From contig JASDFA010000004.1 of assembly GCA_035772735.1 (NCBI GenBank), positions 19,371,501 through 19,435,500 on the forward strand: a stretch of DNA of 64,000 bases, in the 5' to 3' direction. Below, piece after piece: positions 33,160-46,240 of this stretch; position 1 is the stretch's first letter, and the number at the start of each line of letters is the position of its first letter. Below the pieces are notes generated by a model. The model did no database searches. It saw nothing but the letters and a program-made list of their open reading frames with translations, and was not told the origin of the DNA. A program made the position numbers and the translations under genes. The DNA is from Datura wrightii (taxonomy: Eukaryota; Streptophyta; Magnoliopsida; Solanales; Solanaceae).

Positions 33160-35720
33160 TGATGACTATGATTAAAGTTTTGTTAATAGAAGTATTGGCT
33201 CGATCCAAAATTCAAAGTCGTAATAACGCTTTCACCATCTCAACAGTAGGTAAGCCAAACCACCACCAGAAAGAAATACCAAACTTATTTTTAAAAAATA
33301 ATAAAACAAGTGAAAATAAGTCTCAAATCCAAAATTTTTGTAGGTAGAATAGAAAAGTGAAAGTAACAAATGTACCCAAAATTTAGTATCACCAGTACAA
33401 GAGCATCTACAACTGAGAACATTCATTCTAAATAATACATAAGATTTTATGAAATAGAAAAGATATATAAATAAGATAGAGGAAGCTAGAATTAGCTTCA
33501 GACATCAGGTAGCTCATAAAAGCTTCTGATCAGACACTGCCTTAGACAAACTAAATCAGCATGGCCTGCATTAAAGGATGCAACAAGTATAGGGTGAATA
33601 TGATAATACGTGTGCTCAATACACATCATAGGCTAACAAAGAAAGAGTTAGACAAATATATTAAAAAAAGTATGAAATGTAACTAAACAGATCATATATC
33701 TCAATTTATTCAACCATGAAAATGGAGACTAGGCAGCTAATCAGAATCATCCAATATAAAGTACTCAACATCAACTATTGATGATGGGTATGAGAAATGC
33801 AAAGGTAAGTAAAATAATAATATGCAATGCAATGCAATGGTTAATGATCCTATTAATATATACTCGCTCTAGCGTAACATACTATAAGACAAGACTCATG
33901 TGGGACTAGTGAGGTCCATATACCCGCCCGAAACTATTACCCTAGGGCATGCAAACCGGAATTTTACCTTCATAATATATAGTATGAAGCATGGATTTAA
34001 ACCCTATGTATTATTTCCCCCCGGTTTGCATAAGTTTAAAAAGACCTTTTAATGAGTATGAATTTCGGAGAACCAAATCAACAAGACCATTTGACTGATA
34101 TAATATCATGCTTCAATAATAATGGTATGATGTGAGTATATTTTTATTTGACTTAATCATCATGACTTCCCCGGGTAAATTCTTTACGGGTTTCATCACT
34201 GTCATAACTATAGTATCATATATATGATCCCAAACAAATGGATATGTATGAATGATTGCAATATTAAAGGATATTCATATGCAATGTAAATAAGTATTTA
34301 TCTTTCAAAACAGCGCCCTTAGTCCACTAGCTTCTCACAAATACATAGATTGTTTTTAATATGCTGCTCTCAGGCCAACATCTCATCAAGGTATGGTCTA
34401 ACACATGAAACAAAGTGATACAATAAAGAACAATAAATTATAAGTGATATGATGTCTATTTTCTAGGTCCCAACCTAGATCACGCAGAATAAGTCCTTCT
34501 TCCCCATTCACCAAATCCACCAATACACTCAATCCACACCACACTATATACAATAAATCATCGCTCAAACAAAGTCTAAGAGAGTAAGTCATAACCTACC
34601 CCGAAAGCCAAGCAAACGTGCAATGAACCTCCACATTATCGTCTTTCCCTTCTGAATTTCCTCAAAAAGCTTTCAGTATATCAAAATCATACTCTATGTA
34701 AGAATACTAGTCAATCGATACCCATATTTTTCTATAAAAGTTCAATTAAAAAATAGAGTTCAAAAGTCAACCCCAAGCCCCCAAGTTAAAATTGAAAATT
34801 GACTTGAAAATAGGCTTACACATTAAGTAAAAAGCTTATGCACCAAAAAATAGCTACATCCCAGCACGAATTGAACCACATATCACAAAAATTACAAAGG
34901 TAACCCCCAATTTACGATAACCAAACATGGACTAAATCACAAAATAAATAATGGAACCCCAGAGAAATACCAAAATCAATGTTAGAATCTTACCATCGCA
35001 ATGAAATCTCGAAGTTCTTCTGGAAACCTTCCAAAATTGAGGTCCAAAAACACCTAAAAATGAATTACGATGAATGAAATTGAATTGGGGATTTAAAATT
35101 CCACTGCCAATATCTCAAATAGGTGTGAAAGCATACCCTCTTCAACGACTTTGCTTCAACAAAAAATCATCATAGAAGTAAAAACTCTACACATCGATGC
35201 ATATCGCAGATGTAGAAGATCTCTGCAGGAGCGGTTCCATAGGGACGACCAAAACCTTGCAACAACAGAGTCAAGGGTGCAAGCGACCTCCACATATGTG
35301 ACCATCACTAGGCCTAACCATCTCTGTAGGTGCAGACATTCTCCTGCTTCTGTAGCTTTGCTGGTTCGGACTCTTTTACTCAGGTATGATAACACCATAT
35401 AAAACAAACAAACAATCACTATAAATCTCAACTTTTGTTTGACTCTTGGAAATCATTTAGGATACCCTACCCAAACAGATACCAATAGTGCAAATCGATC
35501 ATAAAATATATTTTTGGCCTGTTGAAATCTTCAAATCACTAATCTGTGGTTGTCTTGAATAAATATTGTCCGTGGTAAACTAAAATTTTTTAGAGAACTA
35601 GATATCACTTCAATAGTCCAATTTATTCCCAAGAGCCTCAGGATATCTGTAAATCATCCAACTAAGTCATAAATCATCTAACTAGCAGAATTGTCAAAGC
35701 TTGAACTCAATATCGTTAAC
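33160..35720 (-). mobile_element. Gypsy element G, LTR and adjoining part (minus strand, copy 2)
   Basis: LTR-like sequence on the minus strand (ccaaaattcaaagtcgtaat, aggtaagccaaaccaccacc, later agggcatgcaaaccgg). It continues to the pol relic at about 35730. From 34319 it is duplicated at 2707, and the part to the left is single-copy in this window. Boundaries are approximate. Confidence 0.5.
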
Positions 35721-35729
35721 CCAAAATAT

Positions 35730-37190
35730 TGACTTTAGTCAACCTAAAAAGTATCAAACCAACCCATCGGAGATCTACACCTCCTACCAAACAAAGCTTC
35801 CAATGGAGCCACCTGAATGCGGGAATGATAATTGTTATGTAACCAAACTCTACTATAGGCAAGAACTAGTCCCAATGACCTCCAAAATTGATCACTTATT
35901 CTCGTAAATATCCTCGAGGACTTGGATGATCCTCTTTGACTGACCATCTATCTGCGGGTGAAATATTGTGTTAAGCTCAACCCTGTACCCAACTCCTTCT
36001 GCATCTATCTCTAGAAATGAGCTGTAAACTGAGTACTCCTATATGATATGATGGAAATGGGCAAACCATGTAGAACTATCTCTCAGATGTATACAATGGC
36101 CAACCTCTCTTAATTGGAAGTAGTCTTAACTAGCACAAAGTTCGTATTTAGTGATTCAATCAACTATGACCAAATGAAATCAAATTTCCTCAAAGTCTGC
36201 GGCAAACCTACCATGATGTTCATAGCTATCTGCTCCCACTTCCACTCAAGTATAGGCATCCTCTTAGTTATTGTACCGGTTGTTGATGTTCATACTTCTC
36301 CTATTGGAAATTCAAGCACCAACACACATAATCCATAATGTCCCTCTTCATCGAACACCATCAATAGTGTTGCTTCAAATCATAGTACATCTTTGCTGCT
36401 ACTAGATTGATAAAATACTTAGGACTCTCCTCCATAATTTATCTAGTTAAAACACCCATTCTAGAAACATAAATACGTTTCTAGATCCTCAAAACACCTA
36501 CTAGATCCAAAATGGACTCTTTAGATTCACTGTTCAATACTTTGTCTTGAATCATCCTCAAGATGTTGAGCCTTAATCTACTCCAATAACATAGACTGAG
36601 CCTCATACAAGAAAGGATCCTCCCAAGATCAAAACTGTCAAGTCTAACAAATATATTAGCCAAAGATCTTCTCTAGTAGCAATGCAGTACTTTTCATACA
36701 CATTGTCTTCCTTCTCTTGCCTGGATAGTAAAGGATAGTCATATCATAATACTTAGCAACTCCAATCACCTTCTTTATCTCATGTTTAGGTCCTTATAGT
36801 TGAATATGTATTGTAGTCTATGATGGTCTATGAAAGTTTAACAACGCACACCATAGAAGTAGTGCCTCCAAATCTTTAAAAAAAAAACTACTGCCGCCAA
36901 CTCCAAGTCGTAAGTAGGGCAGCTCTTCTCATGAATCTTCAACTATTAAGAAACATATGCAATAACGTTGCACTGTTGCATCAAAACACATCCTAGGCTA
37001 ATTAATGAAGCATCAGAATACATGATAAAACCCTCGCCAAAATCGAAGTCAACAAAGCCTTAAGCTTTTGGAAGCTCACTTCACACTCATCAGACCACTG
37101 GAAAGTCACATTCTTCTGAAGATATGTAAACCACTTTTTTAACAAGGGATATATCTACTCCAACTCACAAAATTGAGGAGATATTTGCCT
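35730..37190 (-). pseudogene. Gypsy element G pol relic, copy 2
   Basis: It has the same order as copy 1 on the minus strand: RNase H/RT junction near 37140-36880, linker near 36720-36430, integrase core near 36300-36110, and core end at 35947-35744 (HSRIQVAPLEALFGRRCRSP). Frames are broken throughout. Past 37190 the sequence changes abruptly to the AT-rich spacer, as it does at 5560 in copy 1. Confidence 0.85.
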
Positions 37191-37529
37191 CTATTCTATT
37201 TATTTTATTATTTTTGTTATCTTTATATCCCTACAATAATTATACTTCAATCTAAAATAAATTGTTATCATGTTCTTATTACTAGGAGTAATGATTTTAA
37301 TTTATCGTTCATATGTTGCTTAAATTAATTTTACCCTTGTACTTATTGTAGCTCAATATTTGAAAAACTTAAATTCGTAATAATAGGCTTACTGCTTAGC
37401 AGGTTATATTGGGTGTTTGTCATGATTTTTTTTATTATAATTAAATATTTCTTTTTCTAAAAGAAAAACTCAAAATTTTCATATTTGGCCAATCATTTCT
37501 CCAGTAGGACAAGGTTTATGCTGTATAAA

Positions 37530-37874
37530 CTGAGGTTCCTTCCTTCTAACTTGGTACCATCAATAAGGTAGTCCTAAAAGCTTTTAGAATCTTATTTAGG
37601 GAGAGAATTTGTGAGACACAACTGTTACACTGCCACTTGTGTAAACCTCTTTTCATTCTAAGTAAATTTTGTGAGGTTACATCTCTCGATATTTTGTACT
37701 CTCCTTTATATAGTGAATTGCTTATCTCTTCTTGTGGATGTAGGTCGATTAACTGAACCCACGTTATATTATTGTGTTTCTTTTGATATATTTTGCGTTT
37801 GTCTTCTTATTTATTGTCTTTCAAAATTTATTTTGTTAGCTTCCACATGATGCCTAACTATTTTGATCCTAACA
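37530..37874 (+). mobile_element. Copia-type LTR tail, copy 2
   Basis: Counterpart of 5930-6258, ending gatcctaaca. Confidence 0.6.
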
Positions 37875-39204
37875 GATTATGTATTGTTTAATGAATTTGT
37901 TTTATTTTTTAAAAAATAAATTTTAGACAACTAAGCACCACGCCGAGGGAAAAATATGACATTATAATTATAATTATCTTTTGGATCTTATCTTCTTTTT
38001 TGAATTTTCTCTTTTTGATGAAATTAAAAATGCACAATATTCATGTGAAGGATTTTTCTAACAAGTTTATTTTTTGTCATGTTTGAATCATGCCAATAAA
38101 ATCTTGTATTTATAATTATTCTTTTTGGGCTTTTTCGTTCTTTCGGTTTTTCCCTTTGAGTAGTTTTATTTTGTATTGTCATTCATTATTCCTTTCACAT
38201 TATATTTTTTTTAAATTCAGTTTAATATTTAAATTTTCCTTAGAGTAAAATTAAAAAGGGATAAGTATTTTCTAGTAATTTAATTAAAATGTTTTTTAAA
38301 TTTTTTTGTTAAAATAATAGGTAGCATTTTATTTCTAAAAATATTTGGCTAAAAGCAAAAAGTTTATGTCAACAAACTTAAATGGAAAAATAACCTAAAA
38401 CGATTGAGTGATTTTGTGAATGAAATATCAAAAGTTGAGTGACTATTGAGTTATAAAACAAAGAAAAGACTTTGTGAGTAAAATATCAATAGTTAAGTGA
38501 CTCTTGGGTTATAAAAATAAAATAAAAAATTAGAAATTCGAAGTAAACTATCCTTAGATAAATGAACATCTAAAATACTAACTCCATATTTATTTATTTA
38601 AGAAAAAAATAGAAAAAGAAATTACATACTCCAAAACTATAGGGTTGGGTCGTTTTGTTCCAAGCACAACTATGCAGAGTTAATAATCTCAATATTATAA
38701 TTTCAAAAATTATCATCCATATGTTATGTCACATTGGATGGAAATACCAAAACTTTAATATAAATTTTTTTATCAATATTAATTAATATTCATAAACATG
38801 AGATAAATATAATTCAAAATTTTAACCTAAGATTAATACCCTAATCTCGATAACCAAATGATCCTAAAAAGTACTAGAATGATATAGCAGAATTTATTTT
38901 CTTAATTTTAAACAGAGTACAACAAATTGACCTTTTGTCTACATCAACAGAAATCCCGTCATCCAAAATTAGTATTCATGTTTTTCTTCTCGAGTGTTAA
39001 GTTAACTAATTTTTAAAATTAAATTAGATTATATTAATATTTTAAAATTATAATTTTTATATATTAAAAAAACTTTATAAAAAATAGTACAAGTTATAAT
39101 TGTTTTCATACTAATATGATGCAAAAAAAGATGTTAAATTAATCAAAATTTATATGTTTTGTCCCATGTGACCTACGTTATTTGTTTGATTTAATAAATA
39201 ATAA
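37875..39204. other. AT-rich spacer without a gene (copy 2)
   Basis: Counterpart of 6259-7581; no coding signal. Confidence 0.6.
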
Positions 39205-40583
39205 TGTAACGGCTTGCATGATGTTACAAGGGGAACGAAGAGAGGACTCTCAGAAAAGGCAAAAATCTGAGGAAAATTAATATGAAATGAACTAAGTGTT
39301 GAACTGATGATTTTTGGGATGCTACTAGTTTTGGGGGACCGCTACAATAGTAAAGTTTCCACTGCAACGAGACCATGGTAATGGTCGGAGTCCTGCCATA
39401 ATGGACCGAGAATTAACCATCAGATTCGCTATAGCGGGTCCGCTGCAATGAAAATGTGACCTCTGTAGCAAATGACGGAAATCAGAAAGTGGGTTTAAGT
39501 GAGATTTCTAGGGTTACACCCCATTATCTCCAAAAGCACGAAGAGAAAGGCTGGAAGGCAAATTTCTTCCCCAGATCAGTGAATTTCTCTCCCAAAGTAA
39601 GTTTCTTGAATACCTACCCTCATGGTGGATTGCGTTAACTTCGGGATTCCTATAGAATCTTTAATGGGGGAATCCTAAGTTGAGAAACCCTAGGTTGATA
39701 GACTAGGGCAGGATTATCCGGAGTTAAAGGGGTGGTGTGATTAGAAGTTTTAGGGGTAATGATCATACCCCAAGGTTTATTTACTAGAGAACGTGGGTTA
39801 TGTGGGAATTGAGGCCTAGAACTAGGTGAAATTTGGGTTTTACTTTTGAAAGTGCCCTAAAGGGAAGGATTTGTTCTTTTAAGACCCTTTTTTGAAAAGT
39901 AATTAACTAAATTACTTTATTTTGTTATTGTGGATTTCGAACATTCCAACACGTTGAGAAAGGGAAAGGCTCCTGCGGAGCAGCTGACTTTTCATACCCA
40001 AAAATCGAGGTAAGTTAGGATTTAGAGGGATTAGACTCAATATAACGGCATGTGTGTTTTGTGCAATATTGATATGTGATTGTTCTATGGACATTACTTG
40101 TTATGAGATTTTCCTGTTGAATAAACTTTTGAAAGAATGTGGATGTAATGTGGTATTTGAACCATTATGAAACTGTGTTAAGTTGTGAAGTAAATATATT
40201 TTACATTGTTATCGAGATGTTTGTTGGTCCGTAATTATGCAAGTGAAGGAGTAGATTGTAAACTCCTATGTGTTTAAATATTTCACCTTGTTGTATTCAA
40301 TTAAATGAGAATGGTTAGGATAGTAATAATATCCTAAGATGAGAGGCTCGTTCCTGAGGGGATATCCGGGCGAGCGACATAGATTGAGTGGATCGTGTCC
40401 CAGGGGAGCATCCGGACAAGCATATGAGTAGGAGAGGATACCATACTGGTACAGTACATGAATTTCTAGAGTCCCCTGCAGGTCATGACTGGAAGGGCAG
40501 AAATAAGATCCTCTAGCATGTGTGTACACTGATATTGACGACAGAGTGTTTATAGTGATATGGCAGAGGCGTGTGCACAACAT
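39205..40583 (+). mobile_element. Left part of a D-type LTR (copy of LTR 1)
   Basis: It starts TGTAACGGCTTGCATG at the same flank as 7582 and follows LTR 1 for 1.38 kb. It stops in an att/taa microsatellite at 40584-40665, which borders the second LINE. Confidence 0.75.
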
Positions 40584-40665
40584 GATATGATTATTATTAT
40601 AACTATTGTTATAACTATAATAATAATAATTATTATTATTTATTATTATTTTTTTTAAAAAAAAT
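40584..40665 (+). repeat. ATT/TAA microsatellite at a rearrangement junction
   Basis: Low-complexity att and taa repeats between the broken D-type LTR and the LINE 3' end. Confidence 0.85.
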
Positions 40666-40883
40666 TGTAATTAAAATTTTTATTAATCACCAAATGGAAA
40701 ATACGAAACAAGTAGAAATAAAACTCAATATGATATACCTATAAACTTTCTACTCTACCAGACTTAACTCCTAAAGGTTAATATATACACTGATCTAGTA
40801 AACATTTAACCTTTCCTGTATCTCTAAGACTGTAAATACTAGCAATATGCCTCGCTATAGTATTTATGGATTGTTCTCTCTTG

Positions 40884-43800
40884 TTAAAATCTCGAGTTCC
40901 TTTCTATCCACAATATATGGCAGAATTCAGCATACACCATTTTGATCAGGTAAGCACCATCCCTTTTCCCTCTAGTCTGTATAATCAACCACTGCAAGAA
41001 ATTTGGCCATGACAAGCTACTGAACTGCTGCATATTCAGCCATTTCAACAATCGATTCCAAATCTTCCTAGTCTCTACACATTCAGCTGTCAAATGATGA
41101 TTAGTTTCCTATTCGATGCCACAATACTTGCATTTAACCTTAATTTTCATTCCCCATTTCATTAATCTATCCGCTGTGAGTAACCTTCCCTGCAGTTGAA
41201 GACATATGGTAAATATGGCTTTAGGTCTTGCTTGGTTCTTGGACATCAGTCCTTTCCAAGGTACACATGAAATATTACAAATAATATTTAGATAAGTTTG
41301 CTTAATCACCATACCTGTAAGAGACAGATGAGATCTAGCATCAAATACCTTCCTCACCATCCAACAATCTGCTTGCGGGGAAGTAGTTACAGCTCTCATA
41401 TCTTGCTCCTTTATATAATAGCTATGGATCCATTTTATCCAAAGCTTATCTTTCTTAGCATCCAATTCCCAACACATCTTCAAGATAGCAGCTTCGTTCC
41501 ACAACTTGAGCTTCACCAGATTCAATCCACCTGTAGCTTTAGGTGAACAAATTCTATCCCAAGAAACCAAGGCCTTCTTAGTAATAGTCTCCACTACAGA
41601 CTATATATAACTTCTGCAATGAGCTTCTATCTGTTTAAGCACTTTAACTGGTATAACAAATATTTGAGCCCAGTAAGATTGAATCCCAAATATAACTATT
41701 TGAACCAATTGAACCTGCCAGCATAAGAGAGCTTCTTTGTTGTCCATGTTGTTATTCTGCCACTGTCATATCTACTGGAAGTTGCCACTCTAATGCACTT
41801 AGTTTTATTTGTAGCTAAGTGAATGCCTAGATAAGTAAAAGGAAACCTTGATTATAACCAAGTATCATTTGAATTTGTTGCCTAGTAATATCATCAACCC
41901 CTCCATAGTATATAGAACTTTTGGTATTAGCTTGTAATCCTGAAGCGGAGGAGAAAGTATCAAACTTAGCCTTCAATTGAGTGACTGAAGAACAATCACC
42001 CCTAGTAAAAAGAAGTAAATCATCAGCAAAACTCAAATGAATGATATCAAGTCTAGAACATCTCGGATGATATTTGAATAGACTGTTCTATTTTAAAGGC
42101 AACAAATTCCTACTGAGATACTCATCCCAATAGCAAACAAAAATGGGGACATGGGATCCCCTTGCCTCAGGCCCCTAGTTGCATCAAAAGGCTTGGTGTG
42201 TTCTCCATTCACTGTAACAGTGTAATTCACAGTAGAAACACATGACATAACTCACTTTACAATTCTGTTAGGAAAACCAAGACCTTCCATGACCTGCTTT
42301 AGATAGAACCAAATAACAGTATCATAGGCTTTCTGGATATCAACTTTGATGACACATCTAGGAGAGATATGCTTCCTTGAGTAAGCCTTGACTAACTCAT
42401 GAGCCATAATAACATTATCAACCACCCTCCTCCTAGGTATAAATCCAGCCTAAGTATTCTAAATAATTGAAGGCATCACCTTTTGTAACTTGTTAGCAAG
42501 AACCTTTGCTATAATCTTATATAATACTGAGCAACAACAAATAGGCCAATATTCCTGAACAGTACTAGGATTAGAGACCTTAAGTATTAGGGTGATGGTA
42601 GTATAATTTATCCCTTTAAACATCTTACCTGTATGAAAGAAGGTCTGAACTGCATCATATATATCACCTTGATCACTGGCCAAGCCTTTTTTAAAAACCT
42701 TGCATTATACCCATCCATCCCCAATAGAACAAAATCCCTGATAAATCTCATGGTCTGTAACATCCCTACACAACTGCAACTGCTGAGTATGAGACAGGGC
42801 AGGTCCCAATTTCATTACACAATTATCTACTGTCGGCATGGAGTGGCATGCAGTACCCATAAGAGATTTATAAAAATTAACAATTTCCTCCTGAATCTGG
42901 CCTTTATCGCTCAGAACCACCCCATTAAGTGATGTTAATTTTGAAATATTCTTTCTGTGATGTCTTTCCTTCATAACTGCAGAGAAATATTTTGTGTTGG
43001 AATCTCCAAGTTTCAACCAGGTCACTCTTGACTTCTGCTATAGAATACTCTCCTCAATCATAGATCACTTCTCAAGTCTAGTGATAGCTTCTTTTTCTTC
43101 TTCAATGAGAAGATTAGAACCCTGCTGATTCATTTTCCCTTGTATATCCTGCAAAGATACTCTAGCATGTAATACTCTAGTTGAGACAACTTTAAATTCA
43201 TTAACATTCAGCTGCCTAAATTATCTTCTGAGTTCTTTCAATTTCATCCATATATTCCTCATCTTGTCCTTATGCTTTTGAGTGTTCTAAACTTTGCCCA
43301 CTATAACCAGGAAAAGAGGGTGATCTACCCATACATTAAATAAATTAAAAGGAATCTTCCCTGCTTGCATTAGCACCTGCATCTTTAACAACATTGGAGC
43401 ATGATCCGAGATGTGAGGAGAACCATAATCAACTCCTAGATGTCCATAACTAGACATCCAATCATTGTTGCCAAATGCCCTATCCAGTCTACTATAAATT
43501 CTGGTTGCTGCACTTTGCTTGTTTGACCAGGTGAAAAACTCTCCTCTCGAGAACAACTCATTCACTTCTAACTTCTGAATACAATTGTTGAAATCCTCAA
43601 TCTCTTGCCTAGTAACTGGATTACCATGTAGCCGATCAGATGAGGATAGAACTGAATTAAAATCTCCCTATAGAAGCAAAGGTTTATCAATGATCGAGCC
43701 CTGCAATTGATCCCACAAAGGCTTCTTGTGCTCTACTATATGATATCCATATGTTATAGTCATTAAACAATCCACTTGATGATCCCTCCCACGAATATGA

Positions 43801-44075
43801 CAGTGTATAAATTTCGCATACTCGCTTACCATAGTAACATCATACACATTATCATTCCAGAGAATACATATTCTTCCATTCATAGCATGATTGTAGTTGG
43901 CATATAATTTCCAAGTAGGGGCAATTCTAGCAGCTACATTCTTTGCATTATCCTTCTTCACTCTAGTTTCCACTAATCCAAGGAGATTAATTTGGTGCTC
44001 CTTGATGTAAGAGGTCAACTCTCTTTGATTAAATCTTTTGTTGACCCCTCTTATATTCCACATTAGCCAAGTCAT
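40884..44075 (-). pseudogene. LINE ORF2: endonuclease, reverse transcriptase, zf-RVT, copy 2
   Basis: The start at 44075 gives MTWLMWNIRGVNKRF and a 135-residue endonuclease piece. The endonuclease continues at 43565-43287 (FTWSNKQSAATRIYSRLDRA, SDHAPMLLKM). Reverse-transcriptase pieces lie at 43025-42705, 42683-42459 and 42036-41827, the last with the catalytic box SFADDLLLFTRGD. The 3' end (41594-40884) has the KATGGLNLVKLKLWNEA segment and the zf-RVT region, where a stop splits the Cys/His cluster. Compared with copy 1, the FADD box is unaltered, but the frame is broken at different places, so the two copies decayed separately. Confidence 0.87.
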
Positions 44076-44208
44076 TTAGTTAATCATCCATCATCCGGAG
44101 GAGGGGAATAACTAAAATGATCATCCATAACTGCAATCTCATTCAGCAAGGGTTTAGTTATGTTCACTTCAATGAGCATACGGGCATAAGATACTCTAGT
44201 TTACTTAG

Positions 44209-45045
44209 TCATACATTCATCAGCATACAATGGCTTGCAATAGCACTTGCAATTCGACTAAGAGAATTACAACTGCAACAGTTCATAGACAGCTTAGGGA
44301 ATTTCACCCACAGTGGCATCTCAGGAAGAAACTCATAATTAAGATCAAATTGTGGCGGCCATTGTTTGATTATAAGAGGCTTATTGTTAACAGTATAAGG
44401 CCTTGAGTACAACACTTCCTTCATATCTGCCATGCTTTTGAATTTGAAAATATAGTGCCTATCCTCATGATAAAATAGATCTGGCTTTGCACTTGAATTC
44501 CAGGTCCGATTGATGTAAAGAGCCATGTAGTGGAACCCAGGAGTATCCCCTACTACATACACTATGAGAGCACACTTCCACTTATTTGTTTCAGCCTCAA
44601 TATCATATTTCTCCAATTTCACAACTAGGTTGCCATCAACTACATCTGGAGTGATATAAGTGAGAGTTATACCATTAGATGCAGCTCTATTACCAACAAA
44701 TAACTGCATCCAAGTCTCATCCTTCTCCCCTGCCTTTGTTCTTTCTTCCTCCGCATTAGTTACTTCATCTTGCTCCAATGGAACAGTACCCATTCTTTGA
44801 GACATTGTATTGTGAGGTATTTCACTAGCCGGCGTAACCATAGATGAGGATCTCGGTATTATAGAAGGCTGGTGAGTTGGGCTCTCAGCTCTAGTTTTTT
44901 CCATATCAGATCCCAGAGATTTGCTAGAATTCGCCTGTACTTCCTTGGAAACCCCCACTCTACTTCCTGATACCGTGTAATTGAGTAAACTAGTGAGTGC
45001 AATCGATGACTCTCTTGGTCTTCCTCTTACTCTCTTCCCTACCAT
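44209..45045 (-). pseudogene. LINE ORF1 (DUF4283-like), copy 2
   Basis: One open frame of 278 residues with a basic start (MVGKRVRGRPRESS), a Ser-rich linker and the DUF4283-type domain (WKCALIVYVVGDTPGFHY, INRTWNSSAKPDLFYHED, LWVKFPKLSMNCCSC). The N-terminal 278 residues are uninterrupted, unlike copy 1, which has a stop after residue 172. The end of the protein is lost through frameshifts near 44240 and the deletion near 44120. Confidence 0.8.
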
Positions 45046-45075
45046 GGCGATACCGATGTACGCTAGCTTAAGCAG

Positions 45076-45137
45076 CTCCGAGAGTAGAGCTCATTCTTAT
45101 AAATACTATTACTATTATTAGCACTATTACTACTATT
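45076..45137 (+). repeat. ATT-rich low-complexity junction
   Basis: ctattactattattagc repeats between the LINE 5' end and the right part of a D-type LTR. Confidence 0.7.
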
Positions 45138-45304
45138 TGAATAATTAGGAAAGATCATGATAATATGAGATAATGATTATGAGCTTTTGTGTAAAGTTCA
45201 CTGAATTATGAAGTGTATTTCTATTAAAGAATGCTACAATGTGAATCGATGACCTATATCTGTGCAAGTGAGAGAGTGGAATGTAGACTCCTAAGTGTTG
45301 AATT

Positions 45305-45341
<37 letters not shown>

Positions 45342-46240
45342 TGTATGTATGTATGTATGAGTTGTATCATGTTGTACTTAATGGATGAATAATGAATTGG
45401 ATAATAAAAGTATCCTAGATGAGTGCCTCATACCCGAGGGGAGCATCTGGGCGAGCGATATTATTGAGTGGCTCAAGTCTGAGGGAGCATCTAGATGAGC
45501 ATATGAGTTGGAGCAGGTGCCACACCGGCATGGTACATGAATTTCTAGAATCCCCTACAAGTCATGATTGGAAGGGCAAATTAAGACTCTCTGACATGTG
45601 TGTGCACTGAGATCGTGAATTTTGAGTGGTAATGGGGACATGGTGGAGGCGTGTGCCTAACATGTCACCATATGTTTTACTTTGTTTTGTCGCATTGTGC
45701 TTATATGTATGAATGAATGAAAAATGTGAGAGATGGTTATTGGAAAATTTGGACTTGTTATGTCATTTGAAATGAAAGACATGAATTTGGTTCTAATTTT
45801 GCATAATCACAATGCTGGTGATTATTGAGTGTATTTTTGCTTGTAATTACCTATTGCAATTGTAAGGGATACATATTTGCTATTTATTGATTCTCAGATT
45901 TGTGTGATAGTTGAATTGATCTATAGAACATATGAATTGATGAATATTGAAGGTGCGGCTAAGTCGAGCTACTGCCTAAGGCAGTACTGTTGTAGCGAAA
46001 ATACTTCCACTACAGCGGACCATTGTAGTGATCAAGTGACCGCTGCAGCGGAAGGCCCAATCCAGTGAGCAGGTCGGCTGTCACCTCTATTTGAGACAGT
46101 GTGCTTGAATTGATTTATCTACTCCTGTATGGCATTAAAGACTTATTTTGTGTCACTCTTACTCTATTTACACATTATTATGTGAGGCTGATGATGTACC
46201 GTGTCTTCTGGCAAAGCTATGTTATACGATTTAGCATGTA
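45138..46240 (+). mobile_element. Right part of a D-type LTR (copy of LTR 2)
   Basis: Matches 21838-22935. Because the left part at 39205-40583 derives from LTR 1, about 470 bp of LTR sequence is present on both sides of the LINE. Confidence 0.75.
45307..45359 (+). repeat. TACA/CA/TATG microsatellite
   Basis: catacata, (ca)n and (tgta)n runs that together form an imperfect palindrome. The counterpart near 22008-22035 is shorter. Confidence 0.9.

Larger units (their letters stand above)
34319..40583 (+). repeat. Duplicated block I, copy 2
   Basis: Collinear with 2707-8985 at an offset near 31.6 kb. It preserves the uninterrupted site (gccc|ttagtccac) at which element A1 was inserted in copy 1. 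Confidence 0.85.
40666..45075 (-). mobile_element. L1-type LINE, copy 2 (disabled)
   Basis: Same family, orientation and 5' start as the LINE at 11722-16556, but at a different site: att-rich DNA between parts of two D-type LTRs rather than the foldback element. It lacks about 350 bp at the ORF1/ORF2 boundary. No clear target-site duplication is seen in the low-complexity flanks. Confidence 0.9.
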
